DNA of 64,000 nt from Rhizobium mesosinicum (GTDB lineage: Bacteria > Pseudomonadota > Alphaproteobacteria > Rhizobiales > Rhizobiaceae), in contig NZ_JAEUAK010000003.1 in NCBI RefSeq assembly GCF_019511345.1, positions 372,001 to 436,000 of the forward strand. The letters are read 5' to 3'. Positions within the stretch are counted from its first letter, which is position 1. Each line of letters opens with the position of its first letter. Of the stretch, positions 52,494 through 60,847 are shown piece by piece. Both the position numbers and the translations under genes were made by a program. Under the pieces are notes generated by a model, which did not search any database, was not told the DNA's origin, and worked only from the letters and a program-made list of their open reading frames with translations.

Positions 52494-54536
52494 ATGTCCT
52501 CCAAAGACCCTCTGCTGCAGCCGTTTCAACTCAAGCACCTGACGCTGAAAAACCGCGTCATGTCGACCGCTCACGAGCCGGCCTATTCGGAAAACGGCAT
52601 GCCGACGGATCGCTACCGGCTTTATCACAGGGAAAAGGCGAGAGGCGGCATCGCACTGACCATGACGGCAGGATCGGCGGTCGTCTCGCCTGACTCTCCG
52701 CCATCCTTCGGCAATCTCCACGCCTATCGGGACGAGATCGTGCCCTGGCTGAAGAGACTTGCCGACGACTGTCATGAGTTCGGTGCGGCGGTCATGATCC
52801 AACTCACGCATCTTGGCCGCCGCACAAGCTGGAACAAGGGCGACTGGCTGCCGGTGCTGTCAGCCTCGCCGATCCGTGAGCCGGCGCACCGGGCCTTCCC
52901 GAAAGAGGCCGAGGACTGGGACATCGAACGCATTGTGGCAGACTATGCCACGGCGGCGCAGCGCATGCAGGAAGCCGGCCTCGACGGTATCGAAATCGAG
53001 GCCTACGGCCATTTGCTCGATGGTTTCTGGTCGCCGGCGACCAATCGGCGCGAGGACGAATTCGGCGGCTCGCTCGACAATCGCATGCGTTTTTCTGTCA
53101 TGGTCACGCGGGCGGTTCGCGAGGCGGTCGGGCCGGATTTCATCGTCGGTATGCGTCTCGTCGCCGACGAGGATTGGGAAAGGGGGTTGTCACGCGAGGA
53201 AGGCATAGAGATCGCATCACGATTTACCCGATCCGGCGACATCGATTTTCTCAACATCATCCGCGGTCATATCGACAGCGATGTCGCGCTCAACGAGGTC
53301 ATTCCGATCCAAGGCATGGCATCTGCCCCGCACCTAGATTTTGCCGGCGAGGTGAGGGCGATAACCAGGTTCCCGGTCTTCCATGCCGCACGCATCGGTG
53401 ACGTGGCGACGGCCCGTCATGCGATTGCAGAGGGGAAGCTCGACATGGTTGGCATGACGCGCGCGCATATTGCCGACCCGCATATCGTGCGCAAGATCGA
53501 AAGTGGCGAGGAGGCGCGCATCCGGCCTTGTGTCGGCGCTACCTATTGTCTCGATCGGATCTACGAAGGTGGGGAGGCGCTTTGTATCCACAATGCCGCG
53601 ACCGGTCGCGAGGGAGAGATTCCGCATGAGCTTGCCAAAGCCGAGCTTCGCCGAAAGGCCGTCGTGGTCGGTGCGGGACCGGCCGGGCTTGAGGCTGCCC
53701 GCGTGCTGGCCGAGCGGGGGCATGCGGTCGAGCTTCTGGAGGCAACCGGAAGAGCCGGCGGACAGGTCAATCTTCTGGTCCGCAATCCCCGACGCAAGGA
53801 GATGATCGGTATCATAGACTGGCGGCTGGCGGAACTGGAGCGGCTCGGCGTTCGCATACGCTATAATGTCTACGCGGAGCCGAGCGATGTACTTGATCTT
53901 CAACCCGACCTTGTCGTCGTTGCGACCGGCGGCATTGCCCAACAACCCGAACTCGATTCAGGCGATGAGCTCGTAACCTCCTCCTGGGATATCCTTTCGG
54001 GCGGCATCAGGATCGCCGATACCGTCCTGCTGTTCGACGACAATGGTGGGCACCCAGGCATGTCGGCGGCCGAAGTGATTGCCGGAAGCGGTGCCGAGCT
54101 CGAGGTCGTTTCGCCCGAGCGCTTTTTCGCCCCTGACATGGGAGGCATGAACCACGTGCCCTATGCCCGTAGTTTCGCGGAGCGGAACGTCAGGGTCACC
54201 ATCAATACGCAACTCAAATCGGTCCGACGCGACGGCAACATGCTCGTCGCTGTGCTCGGATCGGATTTTGCGGATGGCGCACAGTGGGAGCGCCGTGTCT
54301 CCCAGATCGTTGTGGAGCATGGCACAATTGCCAATGACGAGCTTTATCGTGAGCTAAAGCCGCTCTCGCGAAATCTTGGAGCCGTGGATTATGCCGCCCT
54401 GATCAATCGTCGGGCGCCGCTGCCAACGCGCAACAGCGAAGGACGTTTCGACCTCGTGCGGATCGGCGATGCGGTTTCCAGCCGCAACATCCATGCGGCC
54501 ATTTATGAGGCTCTGAGGTTCTGCTCGCTGTTTTGA
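52494..54536 (+). CDS. Flavin demethylase, DgcA/StcD/trimethylamine-dehydrogenase-like
   Basis: A 680-residue enzyme with an N-terminal old-yellow-enzyme FMN barrel (1-375, LLQPFQLKHLTLKNRVMST) and C-terminal NAD(P)/FAD domains (KAVVVGAGPAGLEAARVLAERG; second GXG region near DTVLLFDDNGGHPG). The family includes N-methylproline demethylase (StcD) and dimethylglycine demethylase (DgcA). The cluster region reads RPCVGATYCLDRI...LCIHN: Cys346, Cys352 and Cys364 are present, but position 349, Cys in trimethylamine dehydrogenase, is Ala. Its place beside carnitine-to-betaine genes suggests dimethylglycine or another N-methyl amine as substrate. The start could be 52440; neither site has a good SD. 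Confidence 0.8.
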   Translation: MSSKDPLLQPFQLKHLTLKNRVMSTAHEPAYSENGMPTDRYRLYHREKARGGIALTMTAGSAVVSPDSPPSFGNLHAYRDEIVPWLKRLADDCHEFGAAVMIQLTHLGRRTSWNKGDWLPVLSASPIREPAHRAFPKEAEDWDIERIVADYATAAQRMQEAGLDGIEIEAYGHLLDGFWSPATNRREDEFGGSLDNRMRFSVMVTRAVREAVGPDFIVGMRLVADEDWERGLSREEGIEIASRFTRSGDIDFLNIIRGHIDSDVALNEVIPIQGMASAPHLDFAGEVRAITRFPVFHAARIGDVATARHAIAEGKLDMVGMTRAHIADPHIVRKIESGEEARIRPCVGATYCLDRIYEGGEALCIHNAATGREGEIPHELAKAELRRKAVVVGAGPAGLEAARVLAERGHAVELLEATGRAGGQVNLLVRNPRRKEMIGIIDWRLAELERLGVRIRYNVYAEPSDVLDLQPDLVVVATGGIAQQPELDSGDELVTSSWDILSGGIRIADTVLLFDDNGGHPGMSAAEVIAGSGAELEVVSPERFFAPDMGGMNHVPYARSFAERNVRVTINTQLKSVRRDGNMLVAVLGSDFADGAQWERRVSQIVVEHGTIANDELYRELKPLSRNLGAVDYAALINRRAPLPTRNSEGRFDLVRIGDAVSSRNIHAAIYEALRFCSLF

Positions 54537-54827
54537 GCTCTTTATAGCTGAGCTCGGCTATCCTGATGGCGCCGCTCAAAGGTGCAGGATGCGGTCGGTG
54601 CGAGGATCGATAACCGAACTAGGTCTTTGAGTGTGGTCGATCTTGTCGACACCGTCCTTTGGGGCCTGATGTCAACGAGTGGAGCCTGTATTAACCAGCG
54701 CAGCAAACGCGTGTCAGCCAGTAAATTGTATAGCGGAGGGCGGGGAGAGTGGGGTCGTCTGCAACCTATCCTTGACTCCGATAGCCTGCTATCCGACAGT
54801 GTCGTCTGTTAAATCCATGGGGATTCG

Positions 54828-56363
54828 ATGGGCCTCACGAAAGGCTTCACGATTGTCGGCAGGGCTGCGATTGCCGCTATCGTGTCAATGTTCCTTGCAC
54901 TCTCTCTCGTCTTGGGCTTTTGGCTGCATTCGAGCTACATTTCCGCGATCATGCGTGGAGAAGACCAGGTCACCGCCACGGCCAAGATCGTTGCCGCCAA
55001 CGCGATCTGGATCAATTCGCTCGCGCGCCAGACCCTTTCCCGCATGGATGATGCCTTCGGAACGACGGAGGCCCTGCCGGAGGGGGAGCGCATTGCGCGG
55101 TTCAACGCCGCGACGGCCGAACTGCCGACCACGGCAACCGCCTATGTGGTGGCTGCGGATGGGACGCTGCTCTATTCGACCGACCGGGAAAGCAGCCCCG
55201 CCGACATCGTCGACCAGACCTATTTCCGCCGGCTGGCCAATGGTGCAGAAGACCATACGTCGGCGATGACCATCATGCGCAATACGGATCGCCATGTCTT
55301 CCTTTCAGCTGCGCGCATCGAGCGGAACGATAGGTTCGAAGCCGTCGCGATTCTGGCGTTTGATGTCGGGATGCTGCGATCGATCTGGGACGCTGCCTCG
55401 CTCGGGCCGGGCTCTACGGTGAGCTTCCTGAGGCGGGATGGAAAGCTAATCGCCAGGTATCCCGAGCCGAAAGAAGCAGTCGATCTTGGCAACTACGTTC
55501 TCTTTACCGACTATATGCGGAAAGCGACATCGGGTTCTTATGTATCTGTCTCCCCCGTCGACCACGTCAAAAGGCTGGTCGCATACCGGATCGTCGAGCG
55601 GACGCCGTTTGTTGCCATTGCCTCGGCCGAGACGGCGGAAATTCTCAAGCCTTTCTGGACCGACGTCTCGATTGCCATGCTGATCGTTCTTCTGGCCCTT
55701 TGTGCGGCTGTGGTCGGCGGACTGAAGATCCTGAGCCTGGCGCATGCGGACGCGCGCCACACCGGAGAACTTGCCGAGGCGCTTCGAACCAATCAGGTGC
55801 TGATGCGGGAAATTCATCACCGGGTGAAAAATAACCTGCAGACGGTGATGGCGCTCATCCGGCTGCAGGGCCTGAGGCCTGAAACCGTTCAGAGGGTGAA
55901 CGAGCGGATCGTCGCCATGTCGGCAGTGCATGAACAAATGTATGGCTTCGACCAGTTCAGCAGCGTCACTGCGCAGCAGTTCGTCCCGAGCCTGGTTCGC
56001 ACGCTGGTCGGGCTGCACGACCGCGATATCAAGCTGAGCTTCGAAATCGACGACATCAGGATCGATGCGGACAAGGCCACGCCATTTGCATTGCTGCTGA
56101 ACGAGCTTCTGACAAACAGCATGAAATACGCCTTTGTCGGCCGGACCGGCGGACATATTCGCATCAGGCTGCTCGAGCGTCCGGACGGCAAGGTCCTGCT
56201 TGAAGTGGCCGACGACGGCATTGGATATGAGCCGGTTGCAACCAAAGCCGGCATGGGAAGTAGGTTGATCAAATCTTTCGTCAGCCAGATGGATGGAACC
56301 TACGACACCGAGCGGGCTGAAGGTACCGTCTTCACTGCCTTATTGTCGATTGCCGTCCGATGA
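54828..56363 (+). CDS. HisKA_2-type sensor kinase with Cache-like sensor
   Basis: A 511-residue membrane kinase. TM1 is at about 12-34 and TM2 at about 282-304, enclosing a dCache/PDC-like periplasmic sensor (TAYVVAADGTLLYSTDRESSPADIVDQTYF). The cytoplasmic part is HisKA_2 (REIHHRVKNNLQTVMALIRLQ, phospho-His in the HH pair) with HATPase (LLLNELLTNSMKYAF). This HWE/HisKA_2 class is abundant in rhizobia and often acts on general-stress PhyR-type regulators. No response regulator gene is adjacent, so the partner is unknown. A short non-coding stretch of 291 bp precedes the gene without a clear promoter. Confidence 0.88.
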   Translation: MGLTKGFTIVGRAAIAAIVSMFLALSLVLGFWLHSSYISAIMRGEDQVTATAKIVAANAIWINSLARQTLSRMDDAFGTTEALPEGERIARFNAATAELPTTATAYVVAADGTLLYSTDRESSPADIVDQTYFRRLANGAEDHTSAMTIMRNTDRHVFLSAARIERNDRFEAVAILAFDVGMLRSIWDAASLGPGSTVSFLRRDGKLIARYPEPKEAVDLGNYVLFTDYMRKATSGSYVSVSPVDHVKRLVAYRIVERTPFVAIASAETAEILKPFWTDVSIAMLIVLLALCAAVVGGLKILSLAHADARHTGELAEALRTNQVLMREIHHRVKNNLQTVMALIRLQGLRPETVQRVNERIVAMSAVHEQMYGFDQFSSVTAQQFVPSLVRTLVGLHDRDIKLSFEIDDIRIDADKATPFALLLNELLTNSMKYAFVGRTGGHIRIRLLERPDGKVLLEVADDGIGYEPVATKAGMGSRLIKSFVSQMDGTYDTERAEGTVFTALLSIAVR

Positions 56364-56712
56364 TGCGGCAACGTGAGGGCGGGCGCCGCGAGCGGACGAC
56401 AACGGCCGACACATGAGCGAAGGTCCGGTGTGGCGCCTGCCTCCGACGCGATTCGCAAGAAAGCCGCTTTACGAACCTTGATTGACAACTTCCATTGGCA
56501 GCCGGAACTCTGCCGCGATCCGTGAGTTCATCTCGGATCGTACCGAGGCGCCTCCATGCATGACCCCAATCATATCCTGAGCGCAGTTCAGCCGAGGCGT
56601 GCTGCGCTTCGTGATGAAGTTCTCCATTCGCAACGAGATACCGGCTCCGTTGCCGGGGATGAACGGTTGAACGACAAGCTGATATCAGACGCGCGAATGT
56701 GCGGGAGGAGTG
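56364..56712. other. 349-bp gap with a possible 52-residue minus-strand frame
   Basis: No recognisable gene lies here. A minus-strand frame at 56469-56627 encodes MENFITKRSTPRLNCAQDMI... and ends in MEVVNQGS. It has normal codon use but no SD, and is at best a small protein of unknown role. A GGAAC-N16-AGTT motif at 56504-56528 is one mismatch from an EcfG promoter, but is 185 bp from the next start. Confidence 0.3.
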
Positions 56713-57579
56713 ATGTTTGAAGGCTTTGAGCTTCGATATGTCGTGATTGCCGAAGGGGCGATCCGTCTGCGCATCGGCGGCAGCGGCCCGCCGGTTCTTC
56801 TCCTGCACGGACATCCGAGAACCCATATGACGTGGGGAAAGGTGGCCGACCTTCTGTCGCCGTTCTTCACGGTCATCTGCCCGGATCTGCCGGGCTTCGG
56901 ACGGTCCTATATTCCCACCGATACCCACGACAGCCGCCATTCGTCCAAGCGGGCGAAGGCTGCGGCGCTCGTCGACATGATGAAGGCGCTCGGCTTCCGC
57001 AAGTTTGCCGTGGTTGGCCATGATCGCGGCGCCCTGAGTGCCTTTCGCATCGCAATGGACCATGCAGACCATGTCGACAGGTTGGTGATCATTGACGGCC
57101 TCCCCGTGCTTGAGCATCTGGAGCGGGCGAACTGGGAGTTCGCCCGTGATTGGTATCATTGGTTTTTCTTTGCTCAACCCGACAAGCCCGAACGCGCGAT
57201 CTTGGCCGATCCGCTTGCCTGGTACGACACGCTGCGCCCGGATGCGATGGGACCGCAAGCCTATGACGATGTCCTCGAGGCGATCTCTAATCCGCTCGTC
57301 GTCCATGGCATGATCGAGGACTACCGTGCCGGCATCCGCGTCGATCATATCCACGATCGGCAAGATCGCGACGCAGCTCGCAGGATCGCCTGCCCGACGC
57401 TGTGCCTCTGGTCGCTGCGCGACGACCTTGAACAGATCTATGGCGATCCGCTGGCGATCTGGGAGACTTGGGCACATGACCTGCAAGGTTTCGGCATCGA
57501 CAGCGGCCATCATGTTGCGGAGGAAAACCCGTCGGCGCTGGCGCAGGCGATTTCGGCCTTCCTGGGACAAGAAATGTGA
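56713..57579 (+). CDS. Haloacetate-dehalogenase-like alpha/beta hydrolase
   Basis: A 288-residue alpha/beta hydrolase. Oxyanion motif LLLHGHPRTHMTW, nucleophile Asp in VGHDRGALSAFR, acid Asp in VIIDGLP and His in DSGHHVAEENP. The YHWFFFAQP segment matches the halide-site region of fluoroacetate dehalogenase. The Arg four residues after the nucleophile, which binds the carboxylate in that enzyme, is Leu here, so a different substrate (another haloacid or epoxide) is likely. The start at 56713 follows GGGAGGAG; GTG at 56710 is adjacent. Confidence 0.83.
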   Translation: MFEGFELRYVVIAEGAIRLRIGGSGPPVLLLHGHPRTHMTWGKVADLLSPFFTVICPDLPGFGRSYIPTDTHDSRHSSKRAKAAALVDMMKALGFRKFAVVGHDRGALSAFRIAMDHADHVDRLVIIDGLPVLEHLERANWEFARDWYHWFFFAQPDKPERAILADPLAWYDTLRPDAMGPQAYDDVLEAISNPLVVHGMIEDYRAGIRVDHIHDRQDRDAARRIACPTLCLWSLRDDLEQIYGDPLAIWETWAHDLQGFGIDSGHHVAEENPSALAQAISAFLGQEM

Positions 57580-57599
57580 AGCAAGGCGCAAGCGCGCAC

Positions 57600-57624
57600 G
57601 GAACAGACGCCCACGGGTTTTGTT
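57600..57624 (+). promoter_or_regulatory. EcfG-like promoter candidate (one mismatch)
   Basis: GGAAC (57600-57604), 16 bp, then TGTT (57621-57624) instead of CGTT. It lies 26 bp before the small membrane protein start at 57651, at a suitable distance. The single mismatch keeps this tentative. Confidence 0.35.
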
Positions 57625-57650
57625 TTCTTCTCGTAACCAGAGGTTCGGAG

Positions 57651-57893
57651 ATGGCCGACCGTCCCCAACACGATCCCTTTGGATCGACCGAGACGCAAAC
57701 CGCCTATGACGCCAAGGAACGTCCCGGCTCGAGCCGAGGTCTTGCCTTGTCCGCCTGGGCAATTATTGCCGCCGCTGTATTCCTCGTTCTGTGTGTCCTG
57801 GGCCTCGTGCTGGCGCCAGAAACGCCCTCCGAGCCGCCAGCAACTGGCTCCGCCGCTCAGCTGCCGCCATCGCGCGATGCGGGACACGACTGA
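57651..57893 (+). CDS. Small single-pass membrane protein
   Basis: An 80-residue protein with a soluble polar N terminus (MADRPQHDPFGSTETQTAYD), one TM helix (about 31-55, GLALSAWAIIAAAVFLVLCVLGLVL; given here in two parts of the same helix) and a short Pro/Ser tail. No family is recognised. The ATG at 57651 is preceded by GAGGTTCGGAG. Its possible EcfG-like promoter would place it in the stress response. Confidence 0.6.
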   Translation: MADRPQHDPFGSTETQTAYDAKERPGSSRGLALSAWAIIAAAVFLVLCVLGLVLAPETPSEPPATGSAAQLPPSRDAGHD

Positions 57894-58017
57894 TGCATCT
57901 GGGATTCTGCTTCGCAGTCCTTATTCAGGGGAAAGGTCAGCCTCGTCCCAACTTGACATTGCAAGTTTCCCGCTCTGGATTATTTGATAGGGCTCGAAGA
58001 ACACATCCGGAGGTCCG

Positions 58018-60072
58018 TTGAACAAAACCCGGCCAGCGCTCCTTCTCATTACCGCCTCGCTCATTCCGGTCATCATACTGGCAGCGCTGATGGGAAGGTT
58101 CTTCATCAAGGAGCAGCAAGCAGCTCTTGACGACGACATTCGCGGCCGGGCAGCGACGTTGGCCGCCACTCTTCAACGTGAACTCAAGAGCCAGGCTCAA
58201 TTGCTCGCGGTCGTCGCCGATTCCCCGCGCCTCGACCCTCCGATCCCGCGCGCCGCCTTTGCCGAGACTGCGCGGCGTTTGCTCGATCGGGTGCCTGAAT
58301 GGGAGCAGATCAGGATTTCGAACGAGAAGGGCGAAGTCGTTCTGTCGTTTCCGCCGCTCGATCCGTCGGCAGACGCGCCTGTTGCGGACATGGAAAGCCA
58401 TCACGCTGTCGTTCGCACAGGTGCCGCCGTGGTCGGCAATATCGCCGTTGGTCCTAAAGGGCAGGCGGCCTTTGCGTTGCGCGCTCCGATCCAAAGGAAC
58501 GATCGTTTGAAGGCTGTCCTGTCGGTGGTGATCCGTCCGGCGATGGTGACCAAACTGCTCTATGCCAACGGACTTCCAGGGTCCTGGTCGGCTTGGATCG
58601 TCGATGGACGCGACCGCCTTGTGGCATCGACCGGCGCTCCCGCCCTTGCCGGTAATCCGGCCAGCGAATTTGCAAGCTTTTCCGGCGAGGATTTAGGTGC
58701 TGCCACCCTCAAGGACGGGCTGGAGCTTCGGGTCGCCGAAGTCGCGCTCGCCGACACCCCCTGGCGGGTAAGGGTTGGTCTGCCGGTCTCCGACTATCAG
58801 CGGCTGGCGCGCAAGGCCACTGTGCTGCTTGTGACGGCGAGTTGTTTTACGCTCCTGCTGTCCGGTTCGGCTGTATTTCTCTTTTACAGGGAAGTGCGCG
58901 CCAGAAACCGTGAGCGGGAGAGCATGGCAAACTGGCAGCGGATGGATGCGCTTGGAAAGCTGACGGGGCAGGCCGCCCACGATTTCAACAATCTCCTGAT
59001 GGTCTTCCAGTCCGGAGTTGAGGGCATCAAGCGACGGCGAAACGACGAACAGCGCGTGACGCAGCTTCTGACGCATATGAGCGATGGCGTGGTACGAGGA
59101 AAGGCGATCACCCAAAGGCTGTTATCGTTTTCAAGACGTTCCAACCAGGGCGCCTCGCAGGTCGAACTGGACGTCAGGCTTGCCGAACTGTCTCCGCTGC
59201 TGCGCCAAGCCGTCAATGACACGATCCTGATGGAGATCAGGGTGCCGGAAGATACCTGGCCGGTTCACGTCGATCCTGCTGGGCTTGAAATTGCCCTGAT
59301 CAACATCCTGACGAATGCACGCGAAGCCATGACGGGAGGTGGGCATGTGATCATTTCCGCTCGCAATGTGCTCGACGCAGCGACGGAGAGTCCCGGGCTC
59401 AAGGGGCCGTTCGTCGCGCTGACGATTTCCGACACCGGGACCGGCGTTGCCCCGGAAAATCTTGCACGGGTGTTCGAACCGTTCTTTTCCACCAAGAAGA
59501 ATGGTGGCTCGGGTCTCGGCCTCACACAGGTCCACAGTTTCGCCAGTGGCAGCGGCGGTGCAGTCAAAGTCGCAAGTCTGGCCGGCCACGGCAGTGCCTT
59601 CACCATGCTTCTGCCGCGATCAAACGAGCCGCGGGCGGTGCGTGCGGAGCCAGCCTCTTCGGCAAACCTTCCCCGTACGATCATGATCGTCGACGACACA
59701 CCGGCATCGCTGGAATCCGTGCGACTGGTGCTCGACGGCATCGTGCCGACGATCTTCGAAGCCGCAGGTGGACCCGAGGCGATCGAGATCCTGAACCGTC
59801 ATCCTGAAATCGAAGCGGTCGTTAGCGATATCATGATGCCGGGCATGTCAGGCATCGAGCTTGCCGAGGAGATCCGCCGCAGAAACCCGTCTCTGCCCGT
59901 CGTGCTGATGACCGGCTATAGCGACAGGCTGGAGGCCGGTACGGAAGTTGGACGTCCGGTCGTCCCGAAGCCCTTCAAGGTCGAGGATCTGGCTGCCTGC
60001 TTCGAGGAGGCGAAAATCTCGGTGGTCCAATCGGCAAACGTCGTGCGCCTGGAAATTCCGACGAAGGGCTGA
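58018..60072 (+). CDS. Hybrid sensor histidine kinase with receiver domain
   Basis: A 684-residue membrane kinase. TM1 at about 8-28 and TM2 at about 265-288 flank a Cache-like periplasmic sensor. The cytoplasmic part is HisKA (GQAAHDFNNLLMVFQS), HATPase (ALINILTNAREAM, DTGTGVAPENLARVF, GSGLGLTQV) and a C-terminal receiver (IMIVDDTPAS, phospho-Asp in VVSDIMMPGMSG, Lys in VVPKPF). The start is TTG at 58018 with CCGGAGG upstream. No separate regulator gene is nearby, so it either signals through a distant partner or is autoregulated by its receiver. Confidence 0.9.
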   Translation: MNKTRPALLLITASLIPVIILAALMGRFFIKEQQAALDDDIRGRAATLAATLQRELKSQAQLLAVVADSPRLDPPIPRAAFAETARRLLDRVPEWEQIRISNEKGEVVLSFPPLDPSADAPVADMESHHAVVRTGAAVVGNIAVGPKGQAAFALRAPIQRNDRLKAVLSVVIRPAMVTKLLYANGLPGSWSAWIVDGRDRLVASTGAPALAGNPASEFASFSGEDLGAATLKDGLELRVAEVALADTPWRVRVGLPVSDYQRLARKATVLLVTASCFTLLLSGSAVFLFYREVRARNRERESMANWQRMDALGKLTGQAAHDFNNLLMVFQSGVEGIKRRRNDEQRVTQLLTHMSDGVVRGKAITQRLLSFSRRSNQGASQVELDVRLAELSPLLRQAVNDTILMEIRVPEDTWPVHVDPAGLEIALINILTNAREAMTGGGHVIISARNVLDAATESPGLKGPFVALTISDTGTGVAPENLARVFEPFFSTKKNGGSGLGLTQVHSFASGSGGAVKVASLAGHGSAFTMLLPRSNEPRAVRAEPASSANLPRTIMIVDDTPASLESVRLVLDGIVPTIFEAAGGPEAIEILNRHPEIEAVVSDIMMPGMSGIELAEEIRRRNPSLPVVLMTGYSDRLEAGTEVGRPVVPKPFKVEDLAACFEEAKISVVQSANVVRLEIPTKG

Positions 60073-60147
60073 TCGGCGTTGACGTCACATATCTACTCCT
60101 TTGATCGATCGGTACGCTGATATCATCAGCTCCTAATCCTTTCGAAC

Positions 60148-60172
60148 GGAACCCCGGTCAATCTTTGCCGTT
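60148..60172 (+). promoter_or_regulatory. EcfG (general stress sigma factor) promoter, exact match
   Basis: GGAAC (60148-60152), 16 bp, then CGTT (60169-60172), an exact match to the alphaproteobacterial general-stress consensus. It would give a leader of about 65 nt to the XRE gene at 60245. Confidence 0.65.
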
Positions 60173-60244
60173 TGCCCTTGCAGACAAGGCGGTCACGGAT
60201 CACTGGGCCGCCGTGTCAGACAATTCGATTGGAGCTGTAGTGTT

Positions 60245-60577
60245 ATGATTACAAGCCAACAGCTGCGTGCAGCGCGCGCGCTATTGCATTGGGAGCAGAA
60301 GGATCTTGCCGAAGCCGCGCGGGTCTCATTGCCGCTGATTAAGGAACTCGAAGTCGCGGCAGGACAACTGAAGGCAGAGGCGCGAGCAATTGACGCGATC
60401 GTCAACGCTATCCAATCGGCCGGTGTTTCGTTTCTCGACGGAAACTATTCGAGCCCGGGCGGACCCGGTGTGCGGTTCAGCCAGCCGGCTGGGACCAGCC
60501 TGGATACCACCGAAGACGAAACGATCCAGTACCGTGAGTTTTACGAAAATGATGCTCCGCCCGGCGCGGGCGGCTGA
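60245..60577 (+). CDS. XRE-family small regulator
   Basis: A 110-residue protein with a Cro/CI-type HTH (3-58, ITSQQLRAARALLHWEQKDLAEAARVSLPLIKELE) and an acidic, Gly/Pro-rich tail without a clear domain. The second helix is typical of rhizobial XRE regulators of about 80-120 residues. It stands alone behind an exact EcfG promoter, suggesting control as part of general stress. Confidence 0.82.
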   Translation: MITSQQLRAARALLHWEQKDLAEAARVSLPLIKELEVAAGQLKAEARAIDAIVNAIQSAGVSFLDGNYSSPGGPGVRFSQPAGTSLDTTEDETIQYREFYENDAPPGAGG

Positions 60578-60599
60578 GACCGCCGGCGCCTTGCATCGC

Positions 60600-60731
60600 T
60601 CACGCGAGACGCGGGAATGCTCGGTCCGGCTCCGGTTTCACGGAATGGATAACGTCGGGAAGCTTGATGGCGTCCTGGATGAAGAAAACGGGAATGTTAT
60701 TGGCGACGAGGTCCCAGTTTCCCTCCTTGGG
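60600..60731 (-). pseudogene. Catalase (clade II, KatE-like) remnant
   Basis: Read on the minus strand, 60612-60722 encodes [20 protein letters not shown] then [17 protein letters not shown], which is the conserved core segment of large-subunit catalases (EGNWDLVGNN-type followed by [24 protein letters not shown]). The frame then stops (TGA at 60602-60600). Upstream sequence does not match catalase. The heme and active-site parts are absent, so this is a short remnant of a lost or moved gene. It lies between the XRE gene and the SDR gene. Confidence 0.7.
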
Positions 60732-60847
60732 CGGGTCACTTTGCCGCCCAAGCGTGTCTTGAGGTAAACCTTCGAACCAAGTTGAAACGTCAAGCTTGGC
60801 GTTGCCTCCGGCAAATCGACAGCCTCGCTGGTCTCAGGCGCTCCAGC

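Noticed and set aside
54771..54800. CTTGAC as a -35 element upstream of the HisKA_2 kinase gene
   Set aside because: No acceptable -10 sequence lies at 16-18 bp; the nearest CTATCC is only 11 bp away.
56504..56528. GGAAC-N16-AGTT, resembling an EcfG promoter
   Set aside because: It has one mismatch and is 185 bp from the next start. Several such matches are expected by chance in this window.
56332..57762. 476-codon minus-strand open frame over the hydrolase gene
   Set aside because: It is antisense to a clear alpha/beta hydrolase, is Arg-rich without any motif, and spans intergenic DNA; it arises from high GC content.
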